Positions 9,257 to 19,000 of a DNA stretch of 64,000 bases are shown here, piece by piece (position 1 is the first letter of the stretch; every line of letters starts with the position of its first letter). This DNA is from DASRHD01 sp035485575 (lineage in GTDB: Bacteria; Verrucomicrobiota; Verrucomicrobiia; Opitutales; Opitutaceae), in assembly GCA_035485575.1 (NCBI GenBank), contig DATHNW010000003.1, positions 1 through 64,000 on the forward strand. The letters are read 5' to 3'. The translations under genes and the position numbers were made by a program. The notes beneath the pieces were generated by a model that searched no databases, was not told where the DNA came from, and saw only the letters and a program-made list of their open reading frames with translations.

Positions 9257-11824
9257 ATGCGCACCGCCCCCGCCAGCGTTTTTCGCGCCGCCCTTGTGCT
9301 GCTCGCCGCGGCGCTTGTGCCCGGCTCCGTTTTGCACGCGGCGGACAAACCCGCGGCGGAGATTCCTCCCGCCGGCCCGATTTCGTCCGCGGACTCGCAG
9401 TTCTTCGAGGCGCATGTCCGCCCGATCCTCGTCGACCAGTGCTACAAATGCCACAGCCACACGGCCGACAAGGTCAAAGGCGGCCTGATGCTCGACACCC
9501 GCGAAGGCGTCCTGCACGGCGGTGATACCGGCCCCGCGCTGGTGCCGGGGAAACCGGACGACAGCCTGCTCGTCCAGGCCATTCGCTACACCGATGACGA
9601 CCTGCAGATGCCGCCCAAAGGCCAGAAGCTCAGCGACAGCGAGATCGCCGATTTGACCGAATGGGTCCGCCGCGGCGCGCCCGACCCGCGTTCCGGCGCC
9701 GCCAAAGGCAGCGCGCCGTCCTACGGTGGCGTCGGCCGGCAGCACTGGTCTTTCCTCCCGGTCAAGCCGCCCGCCATTCCCAAGGTGCAGGACGCCGCCT
9801 GGTGCCTGAACCCAATCGACAATTTCGTGCTGGCCCGGCTGGAAGCGGAAAACATGAAGCCCAATCCGCCGGCCGACCGGCGCATCTGGCTGCGCCGCGT
9901 GACCTTTGACCTCATCGGCCTGCCGCCGACCGAGGCCGATCTGCAGGCGTTCGTGGCAGACGACTCGCCCCAAGCCTATGACAAGGTCGTCGACCGGCTG
10001 CTCGCTTCGCCGCAATACGGCGAGCATTGGGCCCGCTACTGGCTCGATGTCGCACGCTTCGCCGATACGAAAGGCGACGCACCGCGCCGTGAAGACCCGC
10101 GCTTCCCCTATGCCTGGACTTATCGCGACTACGTGATCGCCGCCTTCAATCAGGACAAGCCCTACAACCAGTTCATCATCGAACAGCTGGCCGCCGATCG
10201 TCTGCTGATCGAGCAGGCCAAAAGCACTCATACCGACATTAAACAATCCGGCATCTCCTCCCTCGCCGCCCTGGGCTTCCTCGCCCTAGGCAACCAGTAC
10301 AACGGTAACATCCGCGACATCGTCAACGACCAGATCGATGTCACCAGCAAGGCCTTTCTCGGCCTGACCGTCTCCTGCGCCCGCTGCCACGACCACAAAT
10401 TCGATCCCATCCCGCAAAAAGATTATTATTCACTCTACGGTGTCTTTGCCAATTGCAAGACCCCGGCCAAAATAGCGGATCTGCCTTTCGTCCACCCCGT
10501 GCCGCGGGATGCCGCCTATCAGGACTACGCGGCCAAGGTGGCGGCGCTGGCCCAGCGCGAGAAACAGCTCAACGCGGATTTTATCGAATTCCGGCGCAGC
10601 CGGGAGAAAGATCCGGAAAAGCGGAAGGAATTCCTCCGCCGGGAAGTCGAGCTCCAGACCGATATCGGCGACCTTGAATCTGATAGTCCCGGCGCGCCGC
10701 CGCGGTCCTGTGTGGTCTTCGATGTGACCCATCCCCAGGACTATCCGGTGCTGCTCCGGGGCGAAGCCGAGAACAAGGGCGACATCGTGCCGCGCCGGTT
10801 CCTCGAAATCCTTTCGCCCGATCCCAAGCACCGGCCCGAATGGCGTGCCGACGGCGGGCGGCTTGAACTGGCCCGCGCCATCGCCGATCCGGCCAATCCG
10901 ATGACCGCGCGCGTTCTCGTCAACCGGCTGTGGCAGCAGCATTTTGGCCACGGCTTCGTCGACACGCCTGACGATCTCGGCAACCAGTCTTCGCCCCCCA
11001 CCCATCCGGAACTGCTCGACTGGCTCGCCCACCAGTTTGTCACCGACGACGGCTGGTCGATCAAGAAGCTGACCCGGATGATCGTCCTCAGCCAGACCTA
11101 CCGCGAAAGCAGCGCCGACAATCCCGCTTACGCCGATACCGATCCCGACAACCATCTGCTCTGGCGCGCCAACCTGCGCCGCCTCGACTTCGAGGAATTG
11201 CACGACTCGCTCCTCTTCACCGCCGGCACGCTCAACGAAACCAAAATCGGCGGCAAGTCCGTGCTGCTGGGCAGCGCCGACTTCGCCACGCGCCGCAGCC
11301 TTTACACTTACATCGACCGGCACAACCCGCCGGAACTTTTCACCCAGTTCGATTTTCCCAACCCCAGCGTGCCCTCGGGCCGGCGCTATGAGACGCTCGT
11401 ACCGCAGCAGGCCCTCTTCCTCATGAACAGTCCGCTGGTGATGGAAACCGCCCGGAAACTCACCCAGCGCCCGCAATTCCAGGAGCTCAAAAGCGATCCG
11501 GATCGCATCACTTTCCTTTACCTTGCCGTCTTCGACCGCCTGCCCTCGGACAAGGAAATCACCCTCTGCCTCAACTACGTCCAGAACAACCCCGCGGAGA
11601 ATTCCGCCGCCGGGGTGGCCGCGGAAAACATGTCGCAGGCGGCCAGCCGCACGGCCAAGCGCCAGGCCGAGGTAGCCGAGCGCGCGGCCAAGCGCCTGCG
11701 CGGCAAGAACACTTATCAGCCGGAAGCCGGAGGCGCGGCCTTTCTCGACCGGGCGCCGGCCGACGCCTGGACCAAGCTGGCCGACGGCCTGTTCCAGACC
11801 AACGAGGCGATTTTTCTGAATTGA
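9257..11824 (+). CDS. PSD1/DUF1549-DUF1553 secreted cytochrome-domain protein
   Basis: 855 residues. A signal peptide (LVLLAAALVPGSVLHAA) leads into a planctomycetal cytochrome C domain with a CYKCH heme site and MPPKGQKLSD near residue 120. The DUF1549 domain follows (PIDNFVLARLEAENMKP, WARYWLDVARFADTKGD) and contains a second possible heme motif CARCH. The C-terminal DUF1553/PSD1 domain shows ELARAIADPANPMTARVLVNRLWQ cut by conserved HFGHGFV and LVPQQALFLMNSP. Such proteins are periplasmic, bind c-type heme and accompany DUF1501 partners. The Ala/Lys-rich stretch near residues 780-820 looks like a coiled-coil insertion. It is probably translationally coupled to the upstream DUF1501 gene. 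Confidence 0.93.
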   Translation: MRTAPASVFRAALVLLAAALVPGSVLHAADKPAAEIPPAGPISSADSQFFEAHVRPILVDQCYKCHSHTADKVKGGLMLDTREGVLHGGDTGPALVPGKPDDSLLVQAIRYTDDDLQMPPKGQKLSDSEIADLTEWVRRGAPDPRSGAAKGSAPSYGGVGRQHWSFLPVKPPAIPKVQDAAWCLNPIDNFVLARLEAENMKPNPPADRRIWLRRVTFDLIGLPPTEADLQAFVADDSPQAYDKVVDRLLASPQYGEHWARYWLDVARFADTKGDAPRREDPRFPYAWTYRDYVIAAFNQDKPYNQFIIEQLAADRLLIEQAKSTHTDIKQSGISSLAALGFLALGNQYNGNIRDIVNDQIDVTSKAFLGLTVSCARCHDHKFDPIPQKDYYSLYGVFANCKTPAKIADLPFVHPVPRDAAYQDYAAKVAALAQREKQLNADFIEFRRSREKDPEKRKEFLRREVELQTDIGDLESDSPGAPPRSCVVFDVTHPQDYPVLLRGEAENKGDIVPRRFLEILSPDPKHRPEWRADGGRLELARAIADPANPMTARVLVNRLWQQHFGHGFVDTPDDLGNQSSPPTHPELLDWLAHQFVTDDGWSIKKLTRMIVLSQTYRESSADNPAYADTDPDNHLLWRANLRRLDFEELHDSLLFTAGTLNETKIGGKSVLLGSADFATRRSLYTYIDRHNPPELFTQFDFPNPSVPSGRRYETLVPQQALFLMNSPLVMETARKLTQRPQFQELKSDPDRITFLYLAVFDRLPSDKEITLCLNYVQNNPAENSAAGVAAENMSQAASRTAKRQAEVAERAAKRLRGKNTYQPEAGGAAFLDRAPADAWTKLADGLFQTNEAIFLN

Positions 11825-11885
11825 AAAACAATTCCGTCCCCCGCTTTGATCTTTTCCGATCCCAAGCGACGCCGTTCATCTCACC

Positions 11886-12395
11886 ATGGAGCCAGCCGAA
11901 AACCACCGCCATCCCGCCCGCCAGGGCGCATTGTCCTTCGTGAAATTCTGCCTCCGCCTGTCCGGCGCGCTACTCGCGTTCACCGCCCTCGAAGGCCGGG
12001 CCGCGGACAGCCCGCCGGTCTTCACGGGCATCGTCGAACCGATCCTGGCCCGCACCTGCGTGTCCTGCCATGGCGAAAAAAAGCAGAAGAAGAATCTCCG
12101 GCTCGATTCGCTGGCCGCGATCATGAAAGGCGGCAAGGACGGCGCCGTGGTGGTGCCGGGGAAAGCCGATGATTCCGACCTCGTGCAACGGCTCCATCTC
12201 GACCTGACGGACGACGACCACATGCCGCCGAAAAGCAAAACGCAGATGAGCGACAAGGAAATCCTCATCCTCGAATGGTGGATCAACTCCGGGGCGCCGG
12301 GTGATGTGCCCCTGAACTCGCTTCAGGTGCCGGATGCGGTCAAGGCGGCGATCCATGATCTTGGTTCCGGCAGCAAGCTGGCCGCCGTAAAATAA
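11886..12395 (+). CDS. Planctomycete-type cytochrome c, single heme
   Basis: 169 residues with an N-terminal hydrophobic export segment (FVKFCLRLSGALLAFTALEG) after a polar leader. The mature part has a single CVSCH heme site in PILARTCVSCHGEKK, a conserved LRLDSLAAIMKGG, VVPGKADDSDLVQRL and the distal-ligand type MPPKSKTQMSDKE, all typical of PSCyt1-like cytochrome domains. It lies 61 bases behind the PSD1 gene on the same strand and duplicates the heme domain of that protein as a free-standing unit. It probably serves as an electron partner in the same periplasmic system; this is inferred from position. Confidence 0.88.
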   Translation: MEPAENHRHPARQGALSFVKFCLRLSGALLAFTALEGRAADSPPVFTGIVEPILARTCVSCHGEKKQKKNLRLDSLAAIMKGGKDGAVVVPGKADDSDLVQRLHLDLTDDDHMPPKSKTQMSDKEILILEWWINSGAPGDVPLNSLQVPDAVKAAIHDLGSGSKLAAVK

Positions 12396-12521
12396 TCCGG
12401 CCAGCGGAAGTCTTCCCCGGGCTCCGGGATCAAACCCGGCCAGCGGGTTTCCACGGAAGGTACGAGAGAGTCACCGGAACGCAAAAAGCGCGCCCTGTGG
12501 CCTTGGTACGATTGAGGAAAA

Positions 12522-12598
<77 letters not shown>

Positions 12599-12728
12599 AA
12601 CAAAGGAAGGGTCAGCAAGCCGCAACCCCCAACGCGAAGCAAGTGTGTTTTTCGCCGGACAGAAGCAGACCGGCTGCGACCGGCCGATTTCACTTTTCCG
12701 AGGGTAAACCGCGGCGTTCGCGACAGCC

Positions 12729-13541
12729 TCAGTTGATGCCCGGAATGGGGGGAATGGTGACGGCGCTGGATTCCACGTGGATGGCCTGGCCCTGCTGGTT
12801 GTAACCGATGAGCAGGAAAGTGTAATCGCCGGCTTTGTCCGTCACAAAGGGGTACTCGCCTTTCAGGGTCGTCCCCTGGTCGATCAGCTTCTTCCCCGGA
12901 AGCGCGAGGGTGATCCTGGAAATGCCAAGACTCTGGAGATTCCACTCGACCGTCACCGAGGCCTTGTATTGCGCGCCCTGGTTGCCCACCGCCGGCGCCG
13001 CGACGATGGCAATGATTTTTCCGGGCAAAACCTGTTTGAAGGAGAGCCCATGGACACATTTCAGCTGGATCTGAACATCATCGGGTTCTTCCGTCAGCTT
13101 GCAGGTCGCCGGATCCATTTTTTTAGTGTGGGACACAACGGCCGCCTGGTCCCGTTGCCCAATCACGGCCAGCGTGCCTTTGTCCCACCAGTCGACCCCG
13201 GGGCAGCAATCACGGCAGGCCAGGTCCCACCAGCCGAACCATTGATTATTGGTCCACTGGGCATACCCAACCGGGGACAGGGCGCCGGTCTGGGGATCCA
13301 CAATGGAATAAATAAGCACGTCGCCGAAGTTCAGGATGGACCGGACATGGTTTCCACCCGCGCCATCGGCCCCCTCTTCAATCCAAAGACCGGTCAGGGA
13401 GATCGTGCCGGCGGAGTCGGGCTGGGATTGGTATTGCTGGAGCCGGGTCATTACCTGGGCGATAAATGCATCCTTTTCCGTCTGCGCGGACAGGTCCAGC
13501 GCGGCCAGCAATACCAACAGAAGCGAATAGTATTTTTTCAT
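12729..13541 (-). CDS. Hypothetical secreted protein
   Basis: 270 residues that I do not recognise. It starts with a short signal peptide (MKKYYSLLLVLLAALDLSAQ). The mature part has a Trp/Cys-rich centre (WFGWWDLACRDCCPGVDWW), a Cys pair further on (ATCKL, LKCVHG), and a C-terminal beta-rich region that reads like an immunoglobulin-like fold (YKASVTVEWNLQSLGISRI ... GDYTFLLIGYNQQGQA). It is probably periplasmic or outer-surface. It stands alone between tRNA-Pro and the left end of the proposed tRNA-Leu island, so it appears to belong to the backbone rather than to the island. Confidence 0.75.
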   Translation of the reverse strand: MKKYYSLLLVLLAALDLSAQTEKDAFIAQVMTRLQQYQSQPDSAGTISLTGLWIEEGADGAGGNHVRSILNFGDVLIYSIVDPQTGALSPVGYAQWTNNQWFGWWDLACRDCCPGVDWWDKGTLAVIGQRDQAAVVSHTKKMDPATCKLTEEPDDVQIQLKCVHGLSFKQVLPGKIIAIVAAPAVGNQGAQYKASVTVEWNLQSLGISRITLALPGKKLIDQGTTLKGEYPFVTDKAGDYTFLLIGYNQQGQAIHVESSAVTIPPIPGIN

Positions 13542-13766
13542 GGGTGCAGATGCTTTTCTCAGCGGGCGTCAGGGCGGCGGCCAAAACCTACGGCCGGCAC
13601 GGCCGGAATCGCAATCAAAAGGCGAATGCCAGCCAATGAGGTCTCCCTCATCACTCTTCGCCCGACGACGAAGGTAACTCCTGTCACGAGGGAGGAAAGA
13701 GGGCCAAGCCAGCCAAAACGGCCAGACCCAAGGCTCCGCAATGACCGTTGGCTCGCGAAGCGAAAT

Positions 13767-13792
13767 TGGTGCCCAGAGTGGGGGGGCGAACC
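13767..13792 (-). repeat. tRNA-Leu 3'-end fragment, candidate distal att site
   Basis: The plus strand here begins TGGTGCCCAGAGTGGGGG, identical for 18 bases to the 3' end of tRNA-Leu(CAA) at 19702-19719. After a short G-tract difference it resumes matching with CGAACC. The copy has the same orientation as the tRNA and no upstream tRNA arms. This is what a displaced tRNA 3' end left by a tRNA-targeting integrase looks like. Confidence 0.65.
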
Positions 13793-14106
13793 ATTACCCC
13801 CTCAACAACAGAAGAGCTTAGCCAAAACCATCGTTAGCGGGGTTAGCGCGAGCACAACTCGCTTGCGCTGATTCAGCTAAACATCTTCTGGAGTACCCAT
13901 AGATGGGGCAGTATGATTGGATCGAATCGTCAAGCAGCGCTATGCTGTAAACGCTGCGGGCTCCTGGCCTGATTCCTGTCGAGCCGAAGGAAGGCCTGCC
14001 ATCGTTCGATCCGGAGAAAATTTCGACGAGCGTCCCCCCGGTCAAAATTGCTCAACATTCTTTCTTGGCACTTGTTACCAGTTGCTGGCTGCTTTCAAAT
14101 GAAACG

Positions 14107-15687
14107 ATGAAGCGCCCGCCGGAAAAAGCTGCGCCGAGCACCTCACCGACCTTGGCCCCGGGATTGCGGCGCTACCTTTACTTCACCGCCGCCATAACGG
14201 GAGGGGCGATCATGATCGTCGAAATCCTCGGCGCCAAAATGCTCGCGCCCTACGTCGGGACCTCTCACTTTGTTTGGACGGCGCAAATCGCTGTGACGCT
14301 CCTCGCGCTGTCTGCGGGTTATTATGGGGGAGGCTGGCTGGTCGACCGTTCGCAAAGCCTGGCCTGTCTTTATGGTTTTATTTTGAGCGCCGCGTTTTAT
14401 CTCGGACTGACAGTAATGTTCGTTCAACCGGTCGCTTTTGGCTGTCTTAACTTCAACTTGGCGGTCGGGTCGCTCTTGGCTTCAGCTTTTCTTTTTTTTG
14501 TGCCGCTGGCGTTGCTGGCCACGGTCGGGCCATTCTTTGTGCGCATGCTGACCGTCGCAGTTCCAGGCGTGGGGGGAAATGTCGGGCGGCTCACTGCCAT
14601 CAGCACACTGGGCAGCGTCATTGGCACTCTCTTGATCGGTTACTTGTTCATTCCTCATTTTCCCAACTCCGAGACGATGTACCTGACCTCGGGCGTTCTA
14701 GCCCTCGTGGCCGCCGTTTATTTTCTGGTTTGGGGACGAAAGAAAACCGCGCTGGCGACCATGGCGGCGGTTATTTTCGCTTTGGCTCCCGGCGCGTGGG
14801 GGGTGGCCTTGGACCGGCCCGCGCGCGGCAACGGCTGGCACGAAATCGATCGGGCAAATTCAAATTTCGGCCGCCTGCAGGTGATCGACACGGATTCAGG
14901 CAAATCCCGGTACTTCCTCGATGATTTTCTTATCCAGGATATGTACAATCCCCAGGCCAAGCAGAGTATCGCCGCCTTCTCTTATCTGTTGCACGGCCTG
15001 GCACGCGATTACTCGACCCGCATTGAAAACGTGCTTTGCATCGGTCTCGGGGCCGGAATCGTGTCCATGCAGTTCGCCAACGACGGCGCGCAGGTCGATG
15101 TGGTGGAGATCAATCCCGCCACCGTGCCGATTGCCGCACGCTATTTCGATTTTGAACCGGCACGGGTCAACCTGGCCTTCGACGATGGCCGGCACTTCAT
15201 CAATCGCTGTCCGAAAAAGTACGACGCGATTATCCTGGATGCGTTCTTGGGCGACTCGTCCCCCTCTCACTTGATGACACGCGAAGCCTTCGCCGCCATG
15301 CAACGGTGTTTAAATGCCGATGGAGTTCTCGTCATCAATACAATCGGCAGTTTCCAGCCGGGAAAGGACTTTTTAATCGCCTCGGTGGACGACACCTTGA
15401 AATCGGTGTTCAGCCAGGTAAGAGTCCAGAGCGCGGGCGGCCAGGAGCCCGTGAACGTGTTTTTTGTCGCATCCGACCAGCAGACCATGAGCCTGAAAAA
15501 GCCTTCATTTTTCGCGGTGAGTCCGATCTGTCGTCAAGAAGTCCAGAACGCTTACCTCTTGCCTTCGCCAGCCATCGATCCCCGGCACGGGCAAGTGCTG
15601 ACCGATAATTTCAATCCGGTGGAGTACTATGATGCCGCAAATCGCGAGCTGGTCCGCCGGCAAATCGTCGCGCTAATGCGGAATTAG
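14107..15687 (+). CDS. Membrane-fused spermidine-synthase-like protein
   Basis: 526 residues from ATG 14107 (MKRPPEK); an ATG at 14098-14100 region and further upstream are out of context. The N-terminal 210 residues hold about six to seven transmembrane helices (MIVEILGAKMLAPYVGTSHF, AQIAVTLLALSAGYYGGGWL, SAFLFFVPLALLATVGPFF). The C-terminal half is a class I methyltransferase-fold spermidine synthase domain with VLCIGLGAGIVSMQF, DVVEINPAT, FDDGRHFINRCPKKYDAIIL and LDAFLGDSSPSHL. Fused membrane-SpeE proteins are common but mostly uncharacterised, and polyamine synthase activity cannot be assumed. It lies inside the proposed tRNA-Leu island and is followed by a strong terminator. Confidence 0.85.
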   Translation: MKRPPEKAAPSTSPTLAPGLRRYLYFTAAITGGAIMIVEILGAKMLAPYVGTSHFVWTAQIAVTLLALSAGYYGGGWLVDRSQSLACLYGFILSAAFYLGLTVMFVQPVAFGCLNFNLAVGSLLASAFLFFVPLALLATVGPFFVRMLTVAVPGVGGNVGRLTAISTLGSVIGTLLIGYLFIPHFPNSETMYLTSGVLALVAAVYFLVWGRKKTALATMAAVIFALAPGAWGVALDRPARGNGWHEIDRANSNFGRLQVIDTDSGKSRYFLDDFLIQDMYNPQAKQSIAAFSYLLHGLARDYSTRIENVLCIGLGAGIVSMQFANDGAQVDVVEINPATVPIAARYFDFEPARVNLAFDDGRHFINRCPKKYDAIILDAFLGDSSPSHLMTREAFAAMQRCLNADGVLVINTIGSFQPGKDFLIASVDDTLKSVFSQVRVQSAGGQEPVNVFFVASDQQTMSLKKPSFFAVSPICRQEVQNAYLLPSPAIDPRHGQVLTDNFNPVEYYDAANRELVRRQIVALMRN

Positions 15688-15772
15688 TCCCAGCCCAAGA
15701 TTCTGTCCTTACCCTCCGCGCCGATCTCGGCCCGCTTCTGTCCCTCCCCAACACGTTCATCACGCGAGCCTC

Positions 15773-15807
15773 GCAACCCCGGCAAGTCGGGGTTGCTTGA
15801 GTTTTTC
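15773..15807 (+). terminator. Intrinsic terminator after the SpeE-like gene
   Basis: Perfect 9-bp stem GCAACCCCG / CGGGGTTGC with a 6-base loop, followed by TTGAGTTTTT. It lies 86 bases beyond the stop of the membrane-SpeE gene on the same strand. Confidence 0.8.
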
Positions 15808-16094
15808 GGAATGACATGCGCATGGGACAATATGGAACTGCCCAAAGCGAAAATGCGCCCATTTTGTATCCAAAGCCCGGTGACGATAAAAGTGACGTAA
15901 ATCCAATTCTTTTGCGAAAGAACTAGGGAATCTCCCCCCTTGACCCGTTTGCGTCGCGCTAGGATCGTGCTTACGATGAGCTTTCATTCCCACGGCTACC
16001 CACTGCCAGGCCGTAATCAGCCAGCGCAGGAATTGCACTGATGTCCGGCAGGATTTTTGCATGCCGTAAAGGATATCGCGCGCCCATTTCCGAA

Positions 16095-19000
16095 ATGCTC
16101 GCCGTTAACCACCAACGACACGGCCTATCGGGTCTTCTCAAGGCGCGTGCTTTGCCTAAACAGCTGCTTTGCGCCGCGTTCGCGCTATCGCTGGCGGCTG
16201 GCAGCTTGCGCGCCGCAGTTCCGCGTATTTCGACCAGCTCCGGTTCGGCGTCGTTCGTCGCCGGCGATAATGTGCCTTCGACGCCGGTAACGGCCGATCC
16301 CGGCGTCACGGTCAACAATCCCAGTCCTTTCGCGATTCAATCGGGCGCCATCTCGATCACCAGTAATTTTCATAGTGGAGAAGACGTTCTCGCCTTCACC
16401 AACGACGGCTCGACCATGGGCAACATCGCCGGCTCGTACGTTAGCGGCGCTGGCGCCCTGACTCTCACCTCCGCCGGCAACAGCGCCTCGAATGCACAAT
16501 GGCAAGCCGCCTTCCGCGCTGTGACCTACACCGACACCGCGGTCACGCCGAATAACGCGACGCGTACGATCGGCTTCAACTTCACCATCACAGTACCTTT
16601 CACCACCGGCACGGCCACGCGCACCGTGACCGTGACCGACACCGAGCAGACGCCCATCGTCACCACGACCGGTGGAACTACGCTGAACTACGTCGGCAGC
16701 GCGGCGACGATCGACAGCGGCGTCACGGTCAGCGATGGTGACAACAACACTCAGACTTCAGGCACGGTCTCCATCACCGGCGGTTTTGTCAGCGGCGACA
16801 TCCTGGCCTTCACCAACGACGGCTCGACTATGGGCAACATCGCCGGCTCCTATAGCAGCGGCACCGGCGTGCTGACTCTCACTTCTTCCGGCGCCATCGC
16901 TACTAACGCGCAGTGGGCCGCCGCCTTCCGCGCTGTGACCTTTTCTAGCACCAACTCCAGCTCCGGCAATCGCACCATTTCCTTTGTTGTCAACGACGGT
17001 ACCAAGACCAGCCCGGCCGCCACCGACACCGTCAGCATAACCGGCCCAATTGTTACAGCCGATTCCGGCTCGGCCGCCTTCGTCGCCGGCGACAATGTCA
17101 CCTCCACCCCGGTCGCAGTCGACGGCGGGATCACGCTCTTGGATGGGAACAGTTCGATCATCCTATCAGCCACCGTCTCCATCACCGGCAACTTCCAGAG
17201 CGGCGAGGATGTGCTCGCCTTCACCAATACGAGCGGCACCACCTACGGCAACATCTCCGCTTCCTACACGGCCGGCACCGGCGTCCTGGTCCTCACTTCC
17301 TCCGGCAACACCGCCACCCTGCCCCAGTGGCAGGCTGCACTCGAGGCGATCACTTACACCGACACAGCGATCACACCCAGCACCTCCACCCGTACAATCA
17401 GCTTCCAGGTCACGGACGGCAACAGCAACACGAACAACACCGCCACCCGTACCGTCACCGTCGCCGATACCGACCAGACCCCCATTGCCACCACCACCAC
17501 CGGCGCCACCAACTATGTCGCCGGCTCCAGCGCCGCGGCGATCGACTCCGGTGTCACCGTCACCGACCGCGACAACACCACCTTCGCCTCCGCCACCGTC
17601 TCCATCTCCATCGGCTTTGCCGGCGGCGATACGTTGGCCTTCACCAATACGAGCGCCACCACCTACGGCAACATCTCCGCTTCCTATAACTCTGGCACCG
17701 GTGTTCTCACCCTCACTTCCTCCGGCGCCACCGCCACCTTGACCCAGTGGACCAATGCCTTGCAAGCGGTCACTTTCTCCACCGGCAGCAGCGCCTCTCC
17801 CGGCAGCGTCACCATCTCCTTTGCCGTCAGTGACGGCATCAAGACCAGTGCCGCCAGCACCAAGAAGGTGAACCTCGCCTCGGTCAGCGCCTCCTATGCC
17901 GCCCCCGCACCCGACGGCTACGCAGCTTCCGCCACCGGGGGCACCGGCTCGGCCGTCACCGTTCTCACCGCGGCCGACTTCCGCACGCAGGCCACCTCCG
18001 CCACGCCCGCGGTCATCACCGTTGCCGGCGTGATCGACCTCGGCTCTACCCCGGTCAACGTCGCTTCCAACAAAACGATCCAAGGCGCCGATGCCGACTC
18101 CAGTCTGATCGGCAACCTCACCCTGGGCAGCGGGGTCAGTAACGTCGTCATCCGCGGCCTCAACCTCACCAACCCCGGCACCACCATCGTGGGCGGAGCC
18201 TACACCGACGGTGGCGACGCCTTCACCCTCTCCGGCGCCAATACCATCTTCATCACCCACTGCACCTTCTTCGACACCGCCAACCACGCCATCGAGATCA
18301 TCAATGGCTCCGACAACATCACCATTTCCTGGTGCGAGTTCTATTACACCACCAACCAGACCGTGCACCGCTACAGCCTTTTGATCGGCCAGGCCGGCAG
18401 CGAGTCCGCAGTTCTGCACGTCACCCTCCACCACAATTACTGGTCGACCAGGGTCGACCAGCGGATGCCGCTCGCCACCTTTGGCTACGTCCATCTCTAC
18501 AGCAATTACTTCGCCACCTCGGGCAACACGTCCGCCACGGTCTCCAGCGACCAGTCCCAGCTCCTGAGTGAACTCAACGTCTATGACACGGTGGCCAGCC
18601 CGCTCACGGTCCAGAACGTGAACACCGCGCTGCCCATCGGCCGCAGCCTGGCCTTGAACAACACCTATACAGCCACGACCGGCACCGCCGCCTACACCGG
18701 TACCGACCAGGTCTTCACGCCCACTTATTCCTACGAAGCCCTGCCCACCTCCGACGTGGCCGCGGTGATCTCCGCCGACGCCGGCAACATTGCCGGTGCT
18801 GGGTACGCCGATCCCCCTGCCGGCTCGGCCACCATCACCGGCCCCTCCAGTGCGGTGACCGGTGCCACTGCCTTCACCCTGACCGCGGTGGTCCCGGCCA
18901 GCTTCATTCCCTCCACCTATCAGTGGCGCCTGAACAACCTGCCCATCTCCGGGGCCACCGGCTCGACCTACGCCGTCTCCAGCGCCCAGAGCACCGATGC

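Noticed and set aside
13559..13741. 60-codon hydrophobic minus-strand frame upstream of the secreted hypothetical
   Set aside because: Short, no ribosome site, and directly abuts the next gene's leader; could be chance. Kept open only as intergenic sequence.
16240..17870. CRISPR-like tandem repeat
   Set aside because: The repeats are about 410 bp, in frame and protein-coding; they have no spacers.
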